Positions 1 through 6,734 of a stretch of DNA of 24,044 nt are shown here, piece after piece (within the stretch, counting starts at the first letter, position 1; each line of letters begins with the position of its first letter). The notes beneath the pieces are model-generated. The model searched no databases, was not told the origin of the DNA, and saw nothing but the letters and a program-made list of their open reading frames with translations. The position numbers and the translations under genes were made by a program. This stretch comes from Desulfobacteraceae bacterium (lineage in GTDB: Bacteria; Desulfobacterota; Desulfobacteria; Desulfobacterales; UBA5616), in contig JAUXEW010000009.1 of assembly GCA_030620375.1 (NCBI GenBank), positions 1-24,044 of the forward strand. The letters are read 5' to 3'.

Positions 1-983
1 ATTTTCTGAGCCTGGTGGAAGAGTTTCATGGAATGAAGGGCTTCCTGCCGCGCTTGATCGATTTGAGACTCCTGATTGTTGACTACTTGCTGGAGTTTCT
101 GAGCCGCTTCTTTGGCCCCTCTTAGCAATCTTGCGTTTTCCAAAGCGAATCCGATATGGGCGAGTAAGGTTGTTAAAAATTTCATGTCGGCATCACTAAA
201 TTGCTTTCCCTCGCCCCTCTTCGAGAGGTTGAGTACCCCCATAATTCGATAATGAGCCCGAAGGGGCATACAGATAAAAGAAGCGGTTTCATATTTAGGG
301 TCATTGGTTTTCTGGAAACGGGGGTCCTCCTCTATATCTTGAACCAATACGGCTTCTCCACTATCTGCCACTTGACCTGAAATGCCTTCCTTTATGCGTA
401 GTTTTGTATTTTTTACTATGGATTCATCCAGTCCTTCCGAGGCGCTGATACTGAGAGTTTGGCTATTTTCGTCCAGGAGCATGATGGAACCAATCTTTGC
501 ATTGACTGCGGCCATCGTTTTCTTGAGGACAATTTGGAGAACTTCTTTGATGTCAGGGATCCGGGAAACCAGTTCCGTCATCTCGCTTAGAGTGGTAATC
601 TTACCGATCAGGCTCTCCAACTCCCTGGTGTGATTTTTCAATTCAATCAGGCTATTATTAAACGCATCTGCGATTTGAGCCATCTGGTCGAATTCCTTGG
701 GGACATCCCGTTCTCCAAGCTTATCAATCTCACCCTTTTGAACCTTGATAAAATCGCGTGCCAAGGCATTAATCTTGTTGACGATTCGCATAAAAAATAC
801 AAATCCTAGAACAGAAATGATTAAACATATCGACAAGAAAAAAAGCACTCGAGGCTCCGTGATGAGGTCGTATTCTTCCATCACAAATAAAAACAACAGT
901 ATGGGCAAAACGGATGTTAACGCAAAGATGAGTGCATGCCAGTTCCTCAATGTATATTTTTGCGACCGCTTTTCTGTCTTCAT
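1..983 (-). CDS. Membrane-anchored GAF-domain sensor protein, 5' part only
   Basis: Partial gene: it starts at ATG 983 and is still open at the left edge, giving 327 complete codons. An AAGGAAA motif sits 5 nt upstream of the start. Two hydrophobic segments (residues about 17-35 and 45-66) with a short loop between them form an N-terminal membrane anchor. A HAMP-like linker (about 67-120) and a GAF domain (about 147-285, ending in an ALENARLL-type helix) follow, then a charged, Gln/Glu-rich, probably coiled-coil stretch. In this family the missing C-terminus is usually a histidine kinase or a GGDEF output domain; which one cannot be told here. The sensed ligand is unknown. The gene points away from the catabolic genes and is separated from them by repeats, so nothing shows that it controls them. 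Confidence 0.85.
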   Translation of the reverse strand, partial: MKTEKRSQKYTLRNWHALIFALTSVLPILLFLFVMEEYDLITEPRVLFFLSICLIISVLGFVFFMRIVNKINALARDFIKVQKGEIDKLGERDVPKEFDQMAQIADAFNNSLIELKNHTRELESLIGKITTLSEMTELVSRIPDIKEVLQIVLKKTMAAVNAKIGSIMLLDENSQTLSISASEGLDESIVKNTKLRIKEGISGQVADSGEAVLVQDIEEDPRFQKTNDPKYETASFICMPLRAHYRIMGVLNLSKRGEGKQFSDADMKFLTTLLAHIGFALENARLLRGAKEAAQKLQQVVNNQESQIDQARQEALHSMKLFHQAQK

Positions 984-1002
984 AACTATTTCCTTATTTA
1001 TT

Positions 1003-1042
1003 TAAACATAAAAACCTGGTTCTATGGGCCAGGATTCTTTAC
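1003..1042 (+). repeat. Dispersed ~40-bp repeat, copy 1
   Basis: The stretch is nearly identical to 20572-20611; the shared core is ACATAAAA(A)ACCTGG, then GGATTCTTTAC, with about two substitutions and one indel over ~38 bp. This copy contains CCTGG...CCAGG, which could pair. It lies 20 bp upstream of the sensor start, pointing away from that gene. Function is unknown. Confidence 0.7.
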
Positions 1043-1114
1043 TACATTAAGCCTTTTGATAAGATAAAATTTGTGTGGTTGAGGTAAAATAGAATTATAA
1101 TATTATTAGGTTCT

Positions 1115-1398
1115 TCTCCAATTTAGTTGGCGAAGAGGGTCCAAGGATTCAGGGGGTCAAGGATTCAAGGGTGTGAAGTTAGACCGTATCTTTCTTCCTT
1201 TGGGAATGTTGCTGTTATTCTATATGCCTCTATACAGAGTTCGTATGACTTTTGCCAGACCTTTAAATCTTTGTAATTCTTTAGCATTGTGCGCTGATGG
1301 TTGCGCCTAACGGCTTGAAAAACCGCACGCCGTGTCACTCGAATCCTTGAATCCTTGACCCCTTGTACCCTCTGGGATCACACCCGCTCAATTGGAGA
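1115..1398. mobile_element. Inverted-repeat-bounded element around a broken S23-like ORF
   Basis: The two ends match in inverted orientation. TCTCCAATTTAGTTGG at 1115-1130 pairs with the complement of 1383-1398 (13 of 16 identical). Inside each end is a GAGGGT...AAGG...GGTCAAGGATTCAAGG block, at about 1135-1170 and, inverted, 1338-1376. The arms are about 55-60 bp and imperfect, with small tandem AAGGATTC units. No transposase is present and I see no clear target duplication. The interior holds the remnant at 1165-1287. It may be a non-autonomous mobile unit or a scar of one. Confidence 0.5.
1165..1287 (-). pseudogene. Truncated four-helix-bundle (23S rRNA intervening-sequence/S23-type) protein
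   Basis: Reading leftwards from ATG 1287 gives 40 codons before TGA. The product begins MLKNYKDLKVWQKSYELC and contains FPKEERYGLTS. This is the well-known N-terminal signature of the S23/IVS-encoded four-helix-bundle family, in which a DLxVWQ motif and a FPxxExYGLTSQ motif open the protein. A full-length member continues for about 70-80 more residues (RRAAxSIPANIAEG region). Here the frame stops two codons after YGLTS, exactly where the inverted-repeat arm begins, so the gene looks cut by the element boundary. No convincing ribosome site precedes it. Recognition of the family is confident; whether a 40-residue peptide is made is doubtful. Confidence 0.7.
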
Positions 1399-1645
1399 TA
1401 GCCCATTTGTCTTAATTAACACCAACTAATCGGGTGATGATTCTGATATTATTACATAGATATTTAGAATGATCAACAACCATAAAATACGATAAGAAAT
1501 GAACGTACGCCATCTAAACATTTGGCAAAGAGATCTTTTTTTTGGTTCATCACAAGAAAGCGTACTCGAATTATTGCGGAGGATACTGAATTGTATATTA
1601 CCACGAAGTCACCGGCATATTAACGGCGTTTTTTTGACTGGCGCG

Positions 1646-1834
1646 TTAATTGTAAGAAACCTCTAAAATAACGTCTACCAATTTAGCATTTTGACGAAGC
1701 ATAGTTAAAAGCTCATCCGAAACATCTCGGACAATCAACAGGTCATTAATATCGGTTATTGGGGAAATTTTAACTTTTAGATTTTCAAATCCTTCTTTGA
1801 TTATAATTAATGTGTCTTCCAATTCGTTGGACAT
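1646..1834 (-). CDS. Small hypothetical protein, 62 aa
   Basis: Start chosen at ATG 1834 because a CGGAG motif lies about 7 nt upstream; an in-frame ATG at 1849 lacks such a site. The product begins MSNELEDTLIIIKEGF, is acidic and predicted helical, and has no Cys, signal peptide or membrane segment. I do not recognise a family. It lies 285 bp beyond the stop of the acetyltransferase, on the same strand, so it could be the tail of that transcript or stand alone. The next gene downstream is the broken S23 remnant. Confidence 0.45.
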   Translation of the reverse strand: MSNELEDTLIIIKEGFENLKVKISPITDINDLLIVRDVSDELLTMLRQNAKLVDVILEVSYN

Positions 1835-2119
1835 ATCCGCTCCGTTCATTGTTTTGATAGTACCGGGCTAATTAAAAAGATGCAGGCCCATAAAGCCGGC
1901 CCAAAACATATGAGAAGGTTATGAAGTGGGTTGATAAAACAACCGATTATTTCATGTATCGGTATAAACGGAAAAGACTTAAATGATAAATTGCCCGGAA
2001 TGGCGTCTAACCCTATAAAAGGAGATCAGCTTTAAAACGGTTTCAGAGATCCGTCAATGGTTAAAAAATTGTTATGAGTTTGAAAAAACAATAGAAATGG
2101 GCAATTGAAGCGCGCCATA

Positions 2120-2578
2120 TCAAACAAGGGGTTTTACGAACTCGGTCATCTCTCCTCTTGAGAACTCGAGGGATCTTAAGAAAGATAGCAGCCACCAGTC
2201 ATGCCAGCTAACCAGAACCCGGATGCTACTGGCCCCCTTCTCCTGGCAAGCTTTTTCAAAAGCGCTTACGAGACGCCTGCCCAAGCCCCGACGTTTATAT
2301 TCCGGATCAACACCAATCAATTCAAGCAGATAACTGTCACCGACGTCGTAAGGTGAGTCTGTAACCCGACCGAGCAGGAAACCGACGATCTTCCCCTCTG
2401 CTTCGGCCACCACGCTAATGTCAAGTTCACCTCCCACGTAGTTTGTGGGTGTTCTTGTATAGGTTGTTGCACGGTCGAAGCCCGTTATCTTACGATCAAT
2501 CTCCAGAACGCTTTCGATGTCTTCTTCCTCCATTTTTCTCACGATGGCTTTCAACTTATTTTTGGAGTCATCTTTCAT
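2120..2578 (-). CDS. GNAT-family N-acetyltransferase
   Basis: The 152-residue protein has the GNAT fold in order: an N-terminal strand and helix (about 10-35, RKMEEEDIESVLEID), central strands (54-70), then motif A with the acetyl-CoA pyrophosphate loop KRRGLG at 95-100 after the strand ELIGVDPEY, and a C-terminal ELIG/SLEF-type strand. It transfers an acyl group from acyl-CoA to an amine; the acceptor (small molecule or protein N-terminus/lysine) cannot be read from the sequence. It starts 39 bp downstream of the DUF362 stop on the same strand, so it is probably co-transcribed with the DUF362 and thiolase genes. A GGAAAGGG stretch precedes the ATG at a rather long spacing (about 11 nt). Its place in the catabolic pathway, if any, is unclear. 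Confidence 0.85.
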   Translation of the reverse strand: MKDDSKNKLKAIVRKMEEEDIESVLEIDRKITGFDRATTYTRTPTNYVGGELDISVVAEAEGKIVGFLLGRVTDSPYDVGDSYLLELIGVDPEYKRRGLGRRLVSAFEKACQEKGASSIRVLVSWHDWWLLSFLRSLEFSRGEMTEFVKPLV

Positions 2579-2617
2579 CTTTTTTGTTTCCCTTTCCTAC
2601 TTAGTGCCCATCCATTT

Positions 2618-5005
2618 TTATAACCAAATTTCTTTGCCGCCGTTAAAACTTGCTGTTAATATTTTGCCTGGATCAGCAGAGACCTCAATATTGGGAATTT
2701 TTGCGCCTGCTATGGTATCATAACCCTCAGGCACATAGAATGTGAAGTCTAAAGGCTTTTCCTGATTGTCGAATACATCCGAGAAATATCTGTCTATAGC
2801 GCCAGGGTTAGGTTCGCTACGTATTTCGCCGGTATAACGCCCCTCATTCAGGGTTAGGTCGGCGTATGAGAAGGCGGCGCTATACAGACTCGGAAATGTG
2901 ACCTTATTGGGAAACTCATTGCCAAATAAAAAACTGCCAATCTGAAAAAATCTGGCGAGTTTAAAGCTTGGCCAATTTCCTTTGCCGAAAGTTAGATCGG
3001 GCTGAAATGGATCCGGGGTTTCCATATCCGTTTGTGAAATTAGGTAAGCGGCCACGGTAGTGCTCGATATAAAGAAATCTTTATATACGTCATGTCCATC
3101 CTGATTCATCAAAGGATCACTGTTTTTAATCATTGCACCCGCACTGAAGTTAGACTTCAGATACCCTAATCGTTCATTGCCCATCAAAGAAGTTCTTTGA
3201 CCTCCCATATGCAGCATATAACTCCACGCCCCTTTTTTCCCAAGCTCTTCATAGGTAACGATACCATTACCATCCTCATCAAAGGCTTCCAAAAAGTCTT
3301 TCTTTAAAGACAATCCTTCCAATGTGTCAACCGCCTCCATATAGCCAAACGCGGTCTTTTGCATATCCCAAGGCAGTTTATATATGTCAAAAAACAGGGC
3401 TTTGGTAATCAAATCTGAAAACTTACCCTCGCTTATTGTTCCAAGGTGGCCTTGTATGGAAACCATAGCGGAATCAGTAATACTATCCCGGCCGACCACA
3501 TAATACTTCCGTTGCCCCAGGCCTCTCTCTTCAGCCTTCTTAAAGCAGATATCACGGGCGAGAGGACAATCAAATCCGATCTTGGTGATAATATTATTAC
3601 CTTCCAATGTCGGCACGGGTACTTCTCGGGGGAATTGCCCTCCATTTCCATCGTCCATTCGCGACTGCAAGGCTTCCTTGATTGGCACATTGCTGAACAT
3701 ATATCGTGCACAAAGCAGATCGGCGGCAACAGGATCCAATCCGGCAAAAACCATACCTTCAGGCTCCTTTACGCTCGCTTCCGAACCCATATGATCCAAG
3801 TTGATCGCCTCAATACCATCGACAATATGGATTGTAAAGATGTCCTGGCTATTAACCGCCTTTATAATATCAATCATGGTAGCCGTGATGCCGCCTGATT
3901 TATTCACAATATAGTTTCCGGAGGTGTCTCTCCTGGGAATGTTCGTTTCATAGTCTATTTCGGGAACCCACACTTCGTGTGGGATACTGCCTTTCATTCC
4001 CGGTGCAAGCGTGTGGGGAACACTGTAATCCCATTTATGATCTCCGGCTTTAGAAGACTGCATCGGATAAAGGCCGATGCCCAAATTTTTGATGATATTT
4101 GTAAAGAGTGTTATCGCGTGAACCTTGAGCTTGGGCACATTGATCAGGATGCATCCGGGGTATGCGTCAAGATCTTCGGGATCTTCCGGATTTCCTCCTA
4201 CCACAGCCTTGTGAAGGGTTATGGATTTGAAGTTGACACCGTCGGGCACCTCAATATCTCTACCCTTGGTTGGATCATCGAAGATCCGATTCAAGTCATA
4301 CACCATTAGTTTGTCCGAGACGTGCCCTGGCGGAATATAGATTCCAGCCACACTTTCTTCATACCCTCTCATGGGATCATCGCGTGCATCCTCGGGGAGT
4401 GCTTCAGCTAAATACTTGCGGGCAAAATAAAACCCCCAACCGCCATAGAAATCATCAGATTTTCCTTCAAGCGCCGCCTCAACGGTAACTGATTTTCCTG
4501 AAGGGTTTAATATTGAATACAGACCGGCTATTGCCGGCATAAGCGTAGCGGCCTCACCGAGCGCCATCCGGTGGTAACTAACCCCCAGTTTATCATGAAA
4601 CCATCTCATCAGGGCGGCGATAAACGCCCATTCCGTGTTCATCATACTCGCTGGGCCGGAAGCATGTGTCTGAGGATCTATATTTTGTACACCGACCAAG
4701 TTCGGCTTAAAGAGCAACTTTTGTCCTTTTTTTAACCTTGATTTAATCTCCTGGTCGAAACGGGTTTCTTTTTCCAATGGGCTTAAAGCAAAATCAAGGC
4801 TTTCATACGTATAGTCTATTTTAGACTTGATCTTGTCCCACGCCTCCGGGTTGGAATCGTTTATATATTCCTGAAGCAGTTCACCCGTCCCGGCATAAGA
4901 TTTTTCCGGATCCATCCGGGTGACTCCGACCGGAGAACCGGTAGCGTCAATAGTCTGTTGCCCGATCGGCGAATTAACACTGTTTAATTTGTCATTATCC
5001 ATCAT
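2618..5005 (-). CDS. Large DUF362-family protein with an EF-hand
   Basis: The start is set at ATG 5005 (795 aa), preceded by GGGAAGGAAA at good spacing; the longer frame opens only with a TTG at 5086 that lacks a site. The N-terminal two thirds carry DUF362 landmarks: LLFKPNLVG (about 97-105), NVPKLKVHAITLFTNIIKNL (about 289-308), IVDGIEAINLDHMG (about 394-407) and FAGLDPVAADLL (about 421-432). A canonical 12-residue EF-hand loop, DEDGNGIVTYEE, lies at 576-587. The last ~200 residues are unassigned. DUF362 proteins are often linked to Fe-S proteins but their reaction is unknown. No Cys cluster is visible, so it is probably not itself an Fe-S carrier. It follows the thiolase on the same strand by 133 bp. 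The size is far above the usual 300-400 aa of DUF362 proteins. Confidence 0.8.
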   Translation of the reverse strand: MMDNDKLNSVNSPIGQQTIDATGSPVGVTRMDPEKSYAGTGELLQEYINDSNPEAWDKIKSKIDYTYESLDFALSPLEKETRFDQEIKSRLKKGQKLLFKPNLVGVQNIDPQTHASGPASMMNTEWAFIAALMRWFHDKLGVSYHRMALGEAATLMPAIAGLYSILNPSGKSVTVEAALEGKSDDFYGGWGFYFARKYLAEALPEDARDDPMRGYEESVAGIYIPPGHVSDKLMVYDLNRIFDDPTKGRDIEVPDGVNFKSITLHKAVVGGNPEDPEDLDAYPGCILINVPKLKVHAITLFTNIIKNLGIGLYPMQSSKAGDHKWDYSVPHTLAPGMKGSIPHEVWVPEIDYETNIPRRDTSGNYIVNKSGGITATMIDIIKAVNSQDIFTIHIVDGIEAINLDHMGSEASVKEPEGMVFAGLDPVAADLLCARYMFSNVPIKEALQSRMDDGNGGQFPREVPVPTLEGNNIITKIGFDCPLARDICFKKAEERGLGQRKYYVVGRDSITDSAMVSIQGHLGTISEGKFSDLITKALFFDIYKLPWDMQKTAFGYMEAVDTLEGLSLKKDFLEAFDEDGNGIVTYEELGKKGAWSYMLHMGGQRTSLMGNERLGYLKSNFSAGAMIKNSDPLMNQDGHDVYKDFFISSTTVAAYLISQTDMETPDPFQPDLTFGKGNWPSFKLARFFQIGSFLFGNEFPNKVTFPSLYSAAFSYADLTLNEGRYTGEIRSEPNPGAIDRYFSDVFDNQEKPLDFTFYVPEGYDTIAGAKIPNIEVSADPGKILTASFNGGKEIWL

Positions 5006-5138
5006 ATATTTTCCTTCCCGGTTTGATGAAAACGTTTCGATAAAATGGTCATACGACTGCGTTAATCGGTTTTGAAATGGCTTCAAGGGTTTGTTTGAGA
5101 GGATATTTGAAGCGCGGTCTGAATTAGGATAGCGGCAT

Positions 5139-6362
5139 TTATCGTTTAAAAATATTGAGAACCATAGAAGAACCGTCAGTGCCGATTATTCCGCCTCCGT
5201 TATGCGTCATGCCAATTAGTGGATCCTTTACCTGTCGTTTTCCCGCCTCCCCCCGGAGTTGCTTAACAATTTCATATATCATTCCGGTACCGGTGGCACC
5301 CACGGGATGGCCTTTTGTCGTCAGGCCACCGGATGGGTTCGAGGGCATTTTACCCTCTATTTCCAGGTACCCCTCATCAATCCATTTGACAATATCTTCA
5401 CCCGCACAAATATCCAGTTCAATCAAGTCAATAACCTCCGATGGGGTAGCTGCGTCGTGAAGCTCTATAACATCAATATCTTCCGGGCCAACGCCGGCCG
5501 CTTTGTAAATCTTGGGCGCCAATCGCCGGGTGATGCTATTATCCGGATCGGTACTGATGACACCGCTTCCCACCACGGACCCGGCTACCCAGATCGGTTT
5601 TGTCGTATATTGTGCCGCCTTGGACTTTGAACATAATATGGCGGCAGCACCACCGTCACCAATGGGGGCACACATCATTCTGGTCAGCGGCCAAACCACG
5701 TCTCCGGAATTAAGCACTTCCTCTATAGTGACCTTTTGCTGATACTGGGCATGGGGATTCAATGCACCGTTATGATGGGCTTTAACAGAAAGTTTGGCGA
5801 GGTGTTCCTGGGTTATCCCATATTGTCTCATGCACCGTTTTGCCATAAAAGAATACATGTCCATAAAAATACTGCGCTTTTTACCACCGCCTTCCTGAAA
5901 GAGCTTGTCCCCGGCTTCTGAGTGTTCTTCGGCCTGTTTGAAATATGTCATATAATTTTCCAGGTCGACGGCGGTTCCCAAAGCTTTGAATGACTTTAAC
6001 TTATCCTTGTCGTAAAGCTTTTCAAAACCAACCACTAGTACACAATCGTGGATTCCGGCACCCACGGCCGTCCAGGCCAGGTTAAAAGCCGATGAGGAAC
6101 TGGCACAGGCGCTCTCGATATTGTATATCGGTATTTCATCGATTCCCATGGCGCTTAAGGTGACCTGGCCCCGAATCATCTCCTGGCCGGTCATAATCCC
6201 GGCTACCGCATTTCCAACATATGCTGCCTGGATTTTTTTCTTGTCAAGCCCGGCATCTTTAAGGGCATCTTCCACCGCTTCCCTGACCAGGTCTTTGATA
6301 CTCTTCTCCAGATATTTTCCAAACCGGGTCATGCCGACACCAATGACAGCGACATCCCTCAT
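5139..6362 (-). CDS. SCP-x-type thiolase (acyl-CoA acetyltransferase-like)
   Basis: A 407-residue thiolase-superfamily protein. The nucleophilic Cys86 lies in ESACASSSSAF, and His302 in the ELHDAATPSE motif. The KGHPVGATGTG loop carries His352. Where biosynthetic thiolases have a second Cys, this protein has MTHNGGG (His388), the pattern of the SCP-x/SCP2 branch. These enzymes cleave 3-oxoacyl-CoA with CoA, or run in reverse. AAAGGGGAAA precedes ATG 6362. It is the first gene of the leftward transcript and diverges from the reductase at 6735, so it plausibly supplies the terminal cleavage of the pathway. Many bacterial SCP-x thiolases work with a small DUF35/OB-fold partner (BbsAB of toluene degradation is one example); none is next to this gene. 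Substrate unknown. Confidence 0.9.
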   Translation of the reverse strand: MRDVAVIGVGMTRFGKYLEKSIKDLVREAVEDALKDAGLDKKKIQAAYVGNAVAGIMTGQEMIRGQVTLSAMGIDEIPIYNIESACASSSSAFNLAWTAVGAGIHDCVLVVGFEKLYDKDKLKSFKALGTAVDLENYMTYFKQAEEHSEAGDKLFQEGGGKKRSIFMDMYSFMAKRCMRQYGITQEHLAKLSVKAHHNGALNPHAQYQQKVTIEEVLNSGDVVWPLTRMMCAPIGDGGAAAILCSKSKAAQYTTKPIWVAGSVVGSGVISTDPDNSITRRLAPKIYKAAGVGPEDIDVIELHDAATPSEVIDLIELDICAGEDIVKWIDEGYLEIEGKMPSNPSGGLTTKGHPVGATGTGMIYEIVKQLRGEAGKRQVKDPLIGMTHNGGGIIGTDGSSMVLNIFKR

Positions 6363-6734
6363 TTAATTTTTCCCCTTTACCGGAAGCTTTGCGCCCGGTG
6401 CATTCTGGTTTATCCGGGTCATGCCTTCCATCTTGAAAATGCATAAATAAAATGATACCAATAAAAAACATTATAGTAAAGGATTTAGAGTGAACTCCCT
6501 TAATGCTGAGAAAATCAACTGGGTTCATAAATTGAGACCTTTGCAAATGCCCTCTTTTACCCCATTAGCGCTGAAAAGCGTCACTAAAGTGCCTGTGTCA
6601 GGCTCAAATTTTGCACGCAGTGACGCTTTTCAGCGCTCAATTTTCGCATACCTTGAATTTGATTAAAAATGATTCATTTTTTCAAATGTCAGCCAGAATT
6701 TTAACAGCACATTTTAATGGTTAAGGAGGAAATC
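6363..6734. promoter_or_regulatory. Divergent intergenic control region
   Basis: These 372 bp separate the leftward thiolase gene from the rightward reductase gene, so both promoters must lie here unless transcripts enter from elsewhere. Reading leftwards, TATAAT (complement of 6470-6475) could be a -10 box for the thiolase, but I see no matching -35. AAATGATAC at 6450-6458 repeats the right half of the inverted repeat in front of the TetR gene. The right part holds the 19-bp inverted repeat described separately. No ORF of note. Confidence 0.45.
6567..6637. repeat. Perfect 19-bp inverted repeat (large stem-loop)
   Basis: AGCGCTGAAAAGCGTCACT at 6567-6585 is matched exactly in inverted orientation at 6619-6637, with a 33-nt loop that contains a smaller hairpin (GCCTG tgt CAGGC at 6591-6603). 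No T-tract follows either arm. It could be an operator, a cruciform, or the core of a small repeat element. Confidence 0.85.

Noticed and set aside
382..633. Plus-strand frame of 83 residues at the left edge
   Set aside because: The minus strand codes for a clear GAF domain here; the plus frame is Ser/Leu/Arg-rich noise.
1300..1345. GCGCCTAACGGCTTG resembling an integron attC half-site
   Set aside because: No matching complementary half (GTTAGGC-type) at the right distance and no cassette or integrase; it is part of the S23-type element.
3446..3898. 150-residue open frame on the plus strand within the DUF362 gene
   Set aside because: It lies wholly antisense to a well-supported coding region, has no ribosome site and no family features; it is a shadow frame.
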